DNA from: Utricularia gibba | Lineage: Eukaryota > Streptophyta > Magnoliopsida > Lamiales > Lentibulariaceae | Assembly (NCBI GenBank): GCA_002189035.1 | Contig: NEEC01000262.1 | Span: forward strand, 1 to 40,695 | Direction of reading: 5' to 3' | Length of the DNA stretch: 40,695 nucleotides | In this document: positions 24,216-34,527 of the stretch, piece by piece | Numbering within the stretch: the stretch's first letter is position 1 | Layout of the letters: each line of letters opens with the position of its first letter | Program-made: the position numbers and the translations under genes | Notes under the pieces: generated by a model | Database searches by the model: none | What the model was told of the DNA's origin: nothing | The model's input: the letters and a program-made list of their open reading frames with translations, nothing else

Positions 24216-24827
24216 CATAATTTAAACAAATGGATCATTTTTTTTAATCGATTTGCATCCAGTTGACCTCATGAGCCATACAGAATCGGGGTCAAGGACC
24301 AAGTTCCCAGCGAGACTGGCCGCACAAAACGAGAAGCGGTTCCTTGAAAAACCATGTAGGCAGCCCCCGAAAACCGAACGATAATAAATACATCACTTTA
24401 TTTGCCGGACTACAACTTACTTTAAGCCAAACCTACCTTTTTTCCGTTCCAAGTGCCCCCCAAAGACCGCCTCCTCATGTATAAAGTAGTTCTTAAAAAA
24501 TCATGTGGGTGCACGTGAGATCGTAATTTAAACAAATGTACATTTTTTTTAATCGATTTGCATCCTTTTGTCCTCATGAGCCATAAAGAATCGCGGGCCC
24601 GGACCAAGTTCCTAGCGAGACTGGCCGCCACAAAACGAGAAGCTGTTCCTTGAAAAACCATGTAGGCAACACCGAAAACCGAACGTTAATAAATACATCA
24701 CTTTCTTTGCCGGGCTACAACTTACTTTGGGCCAAGGCCTAAGCTGATCTTTTTCCGGTTCCAAGTGCCCCCCAAGACCGCCTTCTCAGTATAAAGTAGT
24801 TGTTTAAAAAAATCATGTGGGGTGCAC
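24215..24827 (+). repeat. Array block 4: aberrant A unit and A/B chimeric unit
   Basis: The A unit from 24215 lacks its normal head and has a divergent tail (ACTTACTTTAAGCCAAACC, then a T6 run, CTCCTCATG, TAAAGTAGTTCTTAAAA). The next unit from 24515 opens GTGAGATCGTAA (neither GTGACATC nor GTGATATC), continues GTACATTTTTTTTAATCG like A, then becomes B at CCTTTTGTCC and stays B to its end at 24827. Its tail has CAGTATAAAGTAGTTGTTTAAA. Together with the flanking scrambled junction and duplication this makes about 1 kb of abnormal array. Confidence 0.8.
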
Positions 24828-25269
24828 GTGACATCATAATTTAAACAAATGGATCATTTTTTTTAATCGATTTGCATCCAGTTGACCTCATGAGCCATAC
24901 AGAATCGGGTCAAGGACCAAGTTCCCAGCGAGACTGGCCGCCACAAAACGAGAAGCGGTTCCTTGAAAAACCATGTAGGCAGCCCCCGAAAACCGAACGA
25001 TATAAAATACATCACTTTATTTGCCGGACTACAACTAACTCTCGTGCAAGCCAAACCTTACCTTTGTCCCGTTCCAACGAGAAGCGGTTCCTTGAAAAAC
25101 CATGTAGGCAGCCCCCGAAAACCGAACGATAATAATACATCACTTTATTTGCCGGACTACAACTAACTCTCGTGCAAGCCAAACCTTACCTTTGTCCCGT
25201 TCCAGGTGCACCCAAAGACCGCCTGCTCAAGTATAAAGTAAGTTGTTGAAAAAATCATGTGGGGTGCAC
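24828..25269 (+). repeat. Expanded A monomer (442 bp) with an internal tandem duplication
   Basis: An A2 unit enlarged by about 128 bp. The segment from ACGAGAAGCGG to GTTCCA occurs twice in a row: first copy 24948-25076, second copy 25077-25204, after which the normal GGTGCACCC tail follows. The two copies differ in the AATAAA region, ATATAAAATAC in the first and ATAATAATAC in the second, so both deviate from the usual ATAATAAATAC. The other flank, GGTCAAGGACC, is normal. Confidence 0.93.
24948..25204 (+). repeat. 129-bp tandem duplication inside an A monomer
   Basis: Copy 1 is 24948-25076 (129 bp) and copy 2 is 25077-25204 (128 bp). The breakpoint joins GTTCCA to ACGAGAAG and shows at most one base of microhomology, so it is not register-shifted recombination between monomers, which would give about 315 or 630 bp. 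Both copies carry the same CTCTCGTGC variant. Confidence 0.92.
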
Positions 25270-28200
25270 GTGATATCGCAATTTAAACAAATGCAACATT
25301 GTATTCATCGATTTGCATCCTTTTGTCCTCATGAGCCATAAAGAATCGCGGGCCGGACCAAGTTCCTAGCGAGACTGGCCGCCACAAAACGAGAAGCTGT
25401 TCCTTGAAAAACCATGTAGGCAACACCGAAAACCGAACGTTAATAAATACATCACTTTCTTTGCCGGGCTACAACTTACTTTGGGCCAAGGCCTAAGCTG
25501 ATCTTTTTCCGGTTCCAAGTGCACCCAAAGACCGCCTTCTCAAGTATAAAGTAAGTTGTTGAAAAAATCATGTGGGGTGCACGTGACATCATAATTTAAA
25601 CAAATGGATCATTTTTTTAATCGATTTGCATCCAGTTGACCTCATGAGCCATACAGAATCGGGGTCAAGGACCAAGTTCCCAGCGAGACTGGCCGCCACA
25701 AACGAGAAGCGGTTCCTTGAAAAACCATGTAGGCAGCCCCCGAAAACCGAACGATAATAAATACATCACTTTATTTGCCGGACTACAACTAACTCTCGTG
25801 CAAGCCAAACCTTACCTTTGTCCCGTTCCAGGTGCACCCAAAGACCGCCTGCTCAAGTATAAAGTAAGTTGTTGAAAAAATCATGTGGGGTGCACGTGAT
25901 ATCGCAATTTAAACAAATGCAACATTGTATTCATCGATTTGCATCCTTTTGTCCTCATGAGCCATAAAGAATCGCGGGCCCGGACCAAGTTCCTAGCGAG
26001 ACTGGCCGCCACAAAACGAGAAGCTGTTCCTTGAAAAACCATGTAGGCAACACCGAAAACCGAACGTTAATAAATACATCACTTTCTTTGCCGGGCTACA
26101 ACTTACTTTGGGCCAAGGCCTAAGCTGATCTTTTTCCGGTTCCAAGTGCACCCAAGACCGCCTTCTCAAGTATAAAGTAAGTTGTTGAAAAAATCATGTG
26201 GGGTGCACGTGACATCATAATTTAAACAAATGGATCATTTTTTTAATCGATTTGCATCCAGTTGACCTCATGAGCCATACAGAATCGGGGTCAAGGACCA
26301 AGTTCCCAGCGAGACTGGCCCACAAACGAGAAGCGGTTCCTTGAAAAACCATGTAGGCAGCCCCCGAAAACCGAACGATAATAAATACATCACTTTATTT
26401 GCCGGACTACAACTAACTCTCTGCAAGCCAAACCTTACCTTTGTCCCGTTCCAGTGCACCCAAAGACCGCCTCTCAAGTATAAAGTAAGTTGTTGAAAAA
26501 ATCATGTGGGGTGCACGTGATATCGCAATTTAAACAAATGCAACATTGTATTCATCGATTTGCATCCTTTTGTCCTCATGAGCCATAAAGAATCGCGGGC
26601 CCGGACCAAGTTCCTAGCGAGACTGGCCGCCACAAAACGAGAAGCTGTTCCTTGAAAAACCATGTAGGCAACACCGAAAACCGAACGTTAATAAATACAT
26701 CACTTTCTTTGCCGGGCTACAACTTACTTTGGGCCAAGGCCTAAGCTGATCTTTTTCCGGTTCCAAGTGCACCAAAGACCGCCTTCTCAAGTATAAAGTA
26801 AGTTGTTGAAAAAATCATGTGGGGTGCACGTGACATCATAATTTAAACAAATGATCATTTTTTTTAATCGATTTGCATCCAGTTGACCTCATGAGCCATA
26901 CAGAATCGGGGTCAAGGACCAAGTTCCCAGCGAGACTGGCCGCCACAAAACGAGAAGCGGTTCCTTGAAAAACCATGTAGGCAGCCCCCGAAAACCGAAC
27001 GATAATAAATACATCACTTTATTTGCCGGACTACAACTAACTCTCGGTGCAAGCCAAACCTTACCTTTGTCCCGTTCCAGGTGCACCCAAAGACCGCCTG
27101 CTCAAGTATAAAGTAAGTTGTTGAAAAAATCATGTGGGTGCACGTGATATCGCAATTTAAACAAATGCAACATTGTATTCATCGATTTGCATCCTTTTGT
27201 CCTCATGAGCCATAAAGAATCGCGGCCCGGACCAAGTTCCTAGCGAGACTGGCCGCCACAAAACGAGAAGCTGTTCCTTGAAAAACCATGTAGGCAACAC
27301 CGAAACCGAACGTTAATAAATACATCACTTTCTTTGCCGGGCTACAACTTACTTTGGGCCAAGGCCTAAGCTGATCTTTTTCCGGTTCCAAGTGCACCCA
27401 AAGACCGCCTTCTCAAGTATAAAGTAAGTTGTTGAAAAAATCATGTGGGGTGCACGTGACATCATAATTTAAACAAATGGATCATTTTTTTAATCGATTT
27501 GCATCCAGTTGACCTCATGAGCCATACAGAATCGGGGTCAAGGACCAAGTTCCCAGCGAGACTGGCCGCCACAAAACGAGAAGCGGTTCCTTGAAAAACC
27601 ATGTAGGCAGCCCCGAAAACCGAACGATAATAAATACATCACTTTATTTGCCGGACTACAACTAACTCTCGGTGCAAGCCAAACCTTACCTTTGTCCCGT
27701 TCCAGGTGCACCCAAAGACCGCCTGCTCAAGTATAAAGTAAGTTGTTGAAAAAATCATGTGGGGTGCACGTGATATCGCAATTTAAACAAATGCAACATT
27801 GTATTCATCGATTTGCATCCTTTTGTCCTCATGAGCCATAAAGAATCGCGGGCCCGGACCAAGTTCCTAGCGAGACTGGCCGCCACAAAACGAGAAGCTG
27901 TTCCTTGAAAAACCATGTAGGCAACACCGAAAACCGAACGTTAATAAATACATCACTTTCTTTGCCGGGCTACAACTTACTTTGGGCCAAGGCCTAAGCT
28001 GATCTTTTTCCGGTTCCAAGTGCACCCAAAGACCGCCTTCTCAAGTATAAAGTAAGTTGTTGAAAAAATCATGTGGGGTGCACGTGACATCATAATTTAA
28101 ACAAATGGATCATTTTTTTTAATCGATTTGCATCCAGTTGACCTCATGAGCCATACAGAATCGGGGTCAAGGACCAAGTTCCCAGCGAGACTGGCCGCCA

Positions 28201-30904
28201 CAAAACGAGAAGCGGTTCCTGAAAAACCATGTAGGCAGCCCCCGAAAACCGAACGATAATAAATACATCACTTTATTTGCCGGACTACAACTAACTCTCG
28301 GTGCAAGCCAAACCTTACCTTTGTCCCGTTCCAGGTGCACCCAAAGACCGCCTGCTCAAGTATAAAGTAAGTTGTTGAAAAAATCATGTGGGGTGCACGT
28401 GATATCGCAATTTAAACAAATGCAACATTGTATTCATCGATTTGCATCCTTTTGTCCTCATGAGCCATAAAGAATCGCGGGCCGGACCAAGTTCCTAGCG
28501 AGACTGGCCGCCACAAAACGAGAAGCTGTTCCTTGAAAAACCATGTAGGCAACACCGAAAACCGAACGTTAATAAATACATCACTTTCTTTGCCGGGCTA
28601 CAACTTACTTTGGGCCAAGGCCTAAGCTGATCTTTTTCCGGTTCCAAGTGCACCCAAAGACCGCCTTCTCAAGTATAAAGTAAGTTGTTGAAAAAATCAT
28701 GTGGGGTGCACGTGACATCATAATTTAAACAAATGATCATTTTTTTAATCGATTTGCATCCAGTTGACCTCATGAGCCATACAGAATCGGGGTCAAGGAC
28801 CAAGTTCCCAGCGAGACTGGCCGCCACAAAACGAGAAGCGGTTCCTTGAAAAACCATGTAGGCAGCCCCGAAAACCGAACGATAATAAATACATCACTTT
28901 ATTTGCCGGACTACAACTAACTCTCGGTGCAAGCCAAACCTTACCTTTGTCCCGTTCCAGGTGCACCCAAAGACCGCCTGCTCAAGTATAAAGTAAGTTG
29001 TTGAAAAAATCATGTGGGGTGCACGTGATATCGCAATTTAAACAAATGCAACATTGTATTCATCGATTTGCATCCTTTTGTCCTCATGAGCCATAAAGAA
29101 TCGCGGGCCCGGACCAAGTTCCTAGCGAGACTGGCCGCCACAAAACGAGAAGCTGTTCCTTGAAAAACCATGTAGGCAACACCGAAAACCGAACGTTAAT
29201 AAATACATCACTTTCTTTGCCGGGCTACAACTTACTTTGGGCCAAGGCCTAAGCTGATCTTTTTCCGGTTCCAAGTGCACCCAAAGACCGCCTTCTCAAG
29301 TATAAAGTAAGTTGTTGAAAAAATCATGTGGGGTGCACGTGACATCATAATTTAAACAAATGGATCATTTTTTTTAATCGATTTGCATCCAGTTGACCTC
29401 ATGAGCCATACAGAATCGGGGTCAAGGACCAAGTTCCCAGCGAGACTGGCCGCCACAAACGAGAAGCGGTTCCTTGAAAAACCATGTAGGCAGCCCCCGA
29501 AAACCGAACGATAATAAATACATCACTTTATTTGCCGGACTACAACTAACTCTCGGTGCAAGCCAAACCTTACCTTTGTCCCGTTCCAGTGCACCCAAAG
29601 ACCGCCTGCTCAAGTATAAAGTAAGTTGTTGAAAAAATCATGTGGGGTGCACGTGATATCGCAATTTAAACAAATGCAACATTGTATTCATCGATTTGCA
29701 TCCTTTTGTCCTCATGAGCCATAAAGAATCGGGCCCGGACCAAGTTCCTAGCGAGACTGGCCGCACAAAAACGAGAAGCTGTTCCTTGAAAAACCATGTA
29801 GGCAACACGAAAACCGAACGTTAATAAATACATCACTTTCTTTGCCGGGCTACAACTTACTTTGGGCCAAGGCCTAAGCTGATCTTTTTCCGGTTCCAAG
29901 TGCACCCAAAGACCGCCTTCTCAAGTATAAAGTAAGTTGTTGAAAAAATCATGTGGGGTGCACGTGACATCATAATTTAAACAAATGGATCATTTTTTTT
30001 AATCGATTTGCATCCAGTTGACCTCATGAGCCATACAGAATCGGGGTCAAGGACCAAGTTCCCAGCGAGACTGGCCGCCACAAAACGAGAAGCGGTTCCT
30101 TGAAAAACCATGTAGGCAGCCCCCGAAAACCGAACGATAATAAATACATCACTTTATTTGCCGGACTACAACTAACTCTCGGTGCAAGCCAAACCTTACC
30201 TTTGTCCCGTTCCAGTGCACCCAAAGACCGCCTGCTCAAGTATAAAGTAAGTTGTTGAAAATCATGTGGGGTGCACGTGATATCGCAATTTAAACAAATG
30301 CAACATTGTATTCATCGATTTGCATCCTTTTGTCCTCATGAGCCATAAAGAATCGCGGGCCCGGACCAAGTTCCTAGCGAGACTGGCCGCCACAAAACGA
30401 GAAGCTGTTCCTTGAAAAACCATGTAGGCAACACCGAAAACCGAACGTTAATAAATACATCACTTTCTTTGCCGGGCTACAACTTACTTTGGGCCAAGGC
30501 CTAAGCTGATCTTTTTCCGGTTCCAAGTGCACCCAAAGACCGCCTCTCAAGTATAAAGTAAGTTGTTGAAAAAATCATGTGGGGTGCACGTGACATCATA
30601 ATTTAACAAATGGATCATTTTTTTTAATCGATTTGCATCCAGTTGACCTCATGAGCCATACAGAATCGGGGTCAAGGACCAAGTTCCCAGCGAGACTGGC
30701 CGCCACAAAACGAGAAGCGGTTCCTTGAAAAACCATGTAGGCAGCCCCCGAAAACCGAACGATAATAAATACATCACTTTATTTGCCGGACTACAACTAA
30801 CTCTCGGTGCAAGCCAAACCTTACCTTTGTCCCGTTCCAGGTGCACCCAAAGACCGCCTGCTCAAGTATAAAGTAAGTTGTTGAAAAAATCATGTGGGGT
30901 GCAC

Positions 30905-31218
30905 GTGATATCGCAATTTAAACAAATGCAACATTGTATTCATCGATTTGCATCCTTTTGTCCTCATGAGCCATAAAGAATCGCGGGCCCGGACCAAGTT
31001 CCTAGCGAGACTGGCCGCCACAAAACGAGAAGCTGTTCCTTGAAAAACCATGTAGGCAACACCGAAAACCGAACGTTAATAAATACATCACTTTCTTTGC
31101 CGGGCTACAACTTACTTTGGGCCAAGGCCTAAGCTGATCTTTTTCCGGTTCCAAGTGCACCCAAAGACCGCCTTCTCAAGTATAAAGTAAGTTGTTGAAA
31201 AAATCATGTGGGGTGCAC
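30905..31218 (+). repeat. Representative full-length B monomer (B2 subtype, 314 bp)
   Basis: A complete B copy. It shares the monomer frame with A but differs in discrete blocks: head GTGATATCGCAA (EcoRV GATATC); GCAACATTGTATTC in place of the A T-tract; CCTTTTGTCC in place of CAGTTGACC; CGCGGGCCCGG (ApaI GGGCCC); GAAGCTGTTCC in place of GAAGCGGTTCC; CAACACCG in place of CAGCCCCCG; CGTTAATAAA in place of CGATAATAAA; and a tail ACTTTGGGCCAAGGCCTAAG (StuI AGGCCT). CACGTG, octamer ATTTGCAT, AATAAA, TATAAA and GTAAGT are all kept. By eye A and B agree at roughly 85% of positions; an alignment would fix the value. Confidence 0.95.
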
Positions 31219-32151
31219 GTGACATCATAATTTAAACAAATGGATCATTTTTTTTAATCGATTTGCATCCAGTTGACCTCATGAGCCATACAGAATCGGG
31301 GTCAAGGACCAAGTTCCCAGCGAGACTGGCCGCCACAAACGAGAAGCGGTTCCTTGAAAAACCATGTAGGCAGCCCCCGAAAACCGAACGATAATAAATA
31401 CATCACTTTATTTGCCGGACTACAACTAACTCTCTGCAAGCCAAACCTTACCTTTGTCCCGTTCCAGGTGCACCCAAAGACCGCCTGCTCAAGTATAAAG
31501 TAAGTTGTTGAAAAAATCATGTGGGGTGCACGTGATATCGCAATTTAAACAAATGCAACATTGTATTCATCGATTTGCATCCTTTTGTCCTCATGAGCCA
31601 TAAAGAATCGCGGGCCCGGACCAAGTTCCTAGCGAGACTGGCCGCCACAAAACGAGAAGCTGTTCCTTGAAAAACCATGTAGGCAACACCGAAAACCGAA
31701 CGTTAATAAATACATCACTTTCTTTGCCGGGCTACAACTTACTTTGGGCCAAGGCCTAAGCTGATCTTTTTCCGTTCCAAGTGCCCAAGACCGCCTTCTC
31801 AAGTATAAAGTAAGTTGTTGAAAAAATCATGTGGGGTGCACGTGACATCATAATTTAAACAAATGATCATTTTTTTTAATCGATTTGCATCCAGTTGACC
31901 TCATGAGCCATACAGAATCGGGGTCAAGGACCAAGTTCCCAGCGAGACTGGCCGCCACAAACGAGAAGCGGTTCCTTGAAAAACCATGTAGGCAGCCCCC
32001 GAAAACCGAACGATAATAAATACATCACTTTATTTGCCGGACTACAACTAACTCTCGGTGCAAGCCAAACCTTACCTTTGTCCCGTTCCAGGTGCACCAA
32101 AGACCGCCTGCTCAAGTAAATAAGTTGTTGAAAAAATCATGTGGGGTGCAC

Positions 32152-32459
32152 GTGATATCGCAATTTAAACAAATGCAAATTCATCGATTTGCATCCTTTT
32201 GTCCTCATGAGCCATAAAGAATCGCGGGCCCGGACCAAGTTCCTAGCGAGACTGGCCGCCACAAAACGAGAAGCTGTTCCTTGAAAAACCATGTAGGCAA
32301 CACCGAAAACCGAACGTTAATAAATACATCACTTTCTTTGCCGGGCTACAACTTACTTTGGGCCAAGGCCTAAGCTGATCTTTTTCCGGTTCCAAGTGCA
32401 CCCAAAGACCGCCTTCTCAAGTATAAAGTAAGTTGTTGAAAAAATCATGTGGGGTGCAC
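32152..32459 (+). repeat. B monomer with a shortened ATGCAA/TTGCAT loop (308 bp)
   Basis: The head reads ATGCAAATTCATCGATTTGCAT, losing CATTGT from the usual B. The inverted repeat ATGCAA...TTGCAT is kept with a shorter loop. The preceding junction is also altered: CAAGTAAATAAGTTG in place of CAAGTATAAAGTAAGTTG, so TATAAA is lost there. Confidence 0.78.
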
Positions 32460-32464
32460 GTGAC
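32454..32464. other. Monomer-junction CACGTG element (representative of ~129 copies)
   Basis: GTGCACGTGAC spans the B-to-A junction. It overlaps two six-base palindromes, GTGCAC and CACGTG. CACGTG is the E-box/G-box core bound by bHLH proteins and plant bZIP proteins; on the other strand the A version reads GTCACGTG and the B version ATCACGTG, both fitting the yeast CDEI/Cbf1 consensus RTCACRTG. By hand count CACGTG is kept at all junctions except the scrambled one at 24160 and the deleted one at 34244. Binding is inference; only the motif is seen. Confidence 0.6.
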
Positions 32465-32775
32465 ATCATAATTTAAACAAATGGATCATTTTTTTTAATC
32501 GATTTGCATCCAGTTGACCTCATGAGCCATACAGAATCGGGGTCAAGGACCAAGTTCCCAGCGAGACTGGCCGCCACAAAACGAGAAGCGGTTCCTTGAA
32601 AAACCATGTAGGCAGCCCCCGAAAACCGAACGATAATAAATACATCACTTTATTTGCCGGACTACAACTAACTCTCGGTGCAAGCCAAACCTTACCTTTG
32701 TCCCGTTCCAGGTGCACCCAAAGACCGCCTGCTCAAGTATAAAGTAAGTTGTTGAAAAAATCATGTGGGGTGCAC
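32460..32775 (+). repeat. Representative full-length A monomer (A2 subtype, 316 bp)
   Basis: A complete A copy without evident indels. Landmarks in order: head GTGACATCATAA; TTTAAA; GGATCA and a T8 run; ATCGAT at 32498-32503 overlapping octamer ATTTGCAT at 32502-32509; CAGTTGACCTCATGAGCC; the A-specific GGGGTCAAGGACC; a block shared with B around AGCGAGACTGGCCGCC; AATAAA at 32635-32640; the A-specific ACTAACTCTCGGTGCAAGCC block; TATAAA at 32738-32743 followed at once by GTAAGT at 32744-32749; an A6 run; then GTGCAC into the next monomer. A is told from B by the absence of EcoRV, ApaI and StuI sites. The nearly identical copies at 13656, 26830, 30590 and 39818 show recent homogenisation. Confidence 0.95.
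32498..32509. other. ATCGATTTGCAT block (ClaI site plus octamer), representative
   Basis: Nearly every A and B monomer has ATCGATTTGCAT about 40 bases from its start, although the sequences immediately before and after it differ between A and B. It contains ATCGAT and the octamer ATTTGCAT, the POU-domain (Oct) site in animals. In an unknown host the octamer has no assured meaning. It is lost in the A unit at 10548 and doubled as a palindrome at 18969. Confidence 0.45.
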
Positions 32776-32779
32776 GTGA
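32734..32779. repeat. 46-bp block identical in A2 and B2 at the monomer junction
   Basis: From CAAGTATAAAG through GTTGAAAAAATC and GTGGGG to GTGCACGTGA, A-to-B and B-to-A junctions agree over 46 bp in the B2-A2 part of the array. This is the longest stretch without an A/B difference that I see, in monomers that elsewhere differ every few bases. It carries TATAAA, GTAAGT, an A6 tract and CACGTG. The B1 subtype departs from it (ATGTATAAAGTATG, GTTAAAAAA). Confidence 0.75.
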
Positions 32780-34028
32780 TATCGCAATTTAAACAAATGC
32801 AACATTGTATTCATCGATTTGCATCCTTTTGTCCTCATGAGCCATAAAGAATCGCGGGCCCGGACCAAGTTCCTAGCGAGACTGGCCGCCACAAAACGAG
32901 AAGCTGTTCCTTGAAAAACCATGTAGGCAACACCGAAAACCGAACGTTAATAAATACATCACTTTCTTTGCCGGGCTACAACTTACTTTGGGCCAAGGCC
33001 TAAGCTGATCTTTTTCCGGTTCCAAGTGCACCCAAAGACCGCCTTCTCAGTATAAAGTAAGTGTTGAAAAAATCATGTGGGGTGCACGTGACATCATAAT
33101 TTAAACAAATGGATCATTTTTTTTAATCGATTTGCATCCAGTTGACCTCATGAGCCATACAGAATCGGGGTCAAGGACCAAGTTCCCAGCGAGACTGGCC
33201 GCCACAAAACGAGAAGCGGTTCCTTGAAAAACCATGTAGGCAGCCCCGAAAACCGAACGATAATAAATACATCACTTTATTTGCCGGACTACAACTAACT
33301 CTCGTGCAAGCCAAACCTTACCTTTGTCCCGTTCCAGGTGCACCCAAAGACCGCCTGCTCAAGTATAAAGTAAGTTGTTGAAAAAATCATGTGGGGTGCA
33401 CGTGATATCGCAATTTAAACAAATGCAACATTGTATTCATCGATTTGCATCCTTTTGTCCTCATGAGCCATAAAGAATCGCGGGCCCGGACCAAGTTCCT
33501 AGCGAGACTGGCCGCCACAAAACGAGAAGCTGTTCCTTGAAAAACCATGTAGGCAACACCGAAAACCGAACGTTAATAAATACATCACTTTCTTTGCCGG
33601 GCTACAACTTACTTTGGGCCAAGGCCTAAGCTGATCTTTTTCCGGTTCCAAGTGCCCCAAAGACCGCCTCTCAAGTATAAAGTAAGTTGTTGAAAAAATC
33701 ATGTGGGGTGCACGTGACATCATAATTTAAACAAATGGATCATTTTTTTTAATCGATTTGCATCCAGTTGACCTCATGAGCCATACAGAATCGGGGTCAA
33801 GGACCAAGTTCCCAGCGAGACTGGCCGCCACAAAACGAGAAGCGGTTCCTTGAAAAACCATGTAGGCAGCCCCCGAAAACCGAACGATAATAAATACATC
33901 ACTTTATTTGCCGGACTACAACTAACTCTCGGTGCAAGCCAAACCTTACCTTTGTCCCGTTCCAGGTGCACCAAAGACCGCCTGCTCAAGTATAAAGTAA
34001 GTTGTTGAAAAAATCATGTGGGGTGCAC

Positions 34029-34527
34029 GTGATATCGCAATTTAAACAAATGCAACATTGTATTCATCGATTTGCATCCTTTTGTCCTCATGAGCCATAA
34101 AGAATCGCGGCCCGGACCAAGTTCCTAGCGAGACTGGCCGCCACAAACGAGAAGCTGTTCCTTGAAAAACCATGTAGGCAACACCGAAAACCGAACGTTA
34201 ATAAATACATCACTTTCTTTGCCGGGCTACAACTTACTTTGGCCTTTTTTTAATCGATTTGCATCCAGTTGACCTCATGAGCCATACAGAATCGGGTCAA
34301 GGACCAAGTTCCCAGCGAGACTGGCCGCCACAAAACGAGAAGCGGTTCCTTGAAAAACCATGTAGGCAGCCCCGAAAACCGAACGATAATAAATACATCA
34401 CTTTATTTGCCGGACTACAACAACTCTCGGTGCAAGCCAAACCTTACCTTTGTCCCGTTCCAGGTGCACCCAAAGACCGCCTGCTCAAGTATAAAGTAAG
34501 TTGTTGAAAAAATCATGTGGGGTGCAC
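34029..34527 (+). repeat. Fused B/A unit with a ~130-bp deletion across the monomer boundary
   Basis: A normal B runs to ACTTACTTTGGCC (34244) and then jumps to the T run of an A head (34245-34251, followed by AATCGATTTGCATCCAG). B plus A therefore occupy 499 bp instead of about 630. The lost part includes the B tail, TATAAA, GTAAGT, GTGCAC, CACGTG and the first 30 or so bases of A. It is the only boundary deletion in the window. B-A alternation is otherwise unaffected, with the next B at 34528. Confidence 0.92.

Noticed and set aside
32454-32464. Calling CACGTG sites functional promoters or operators
   Set aside because: The motif is certain but there is no adjacent gene and six-base palindromes are common; amplification alone will multiply any motif in the founder unit.
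32610-32630. CENP-B box in the CCCCCGAAAACCGAACG stretch (reverse TTCGGTTTTCGGGG)
   Set aside because: The CENP-B core needs TTCG, four bases, A, two bases, then CGGG. Here TTCG and CGGG are about two bases too close and the central A is not in place. It is similar in look only.
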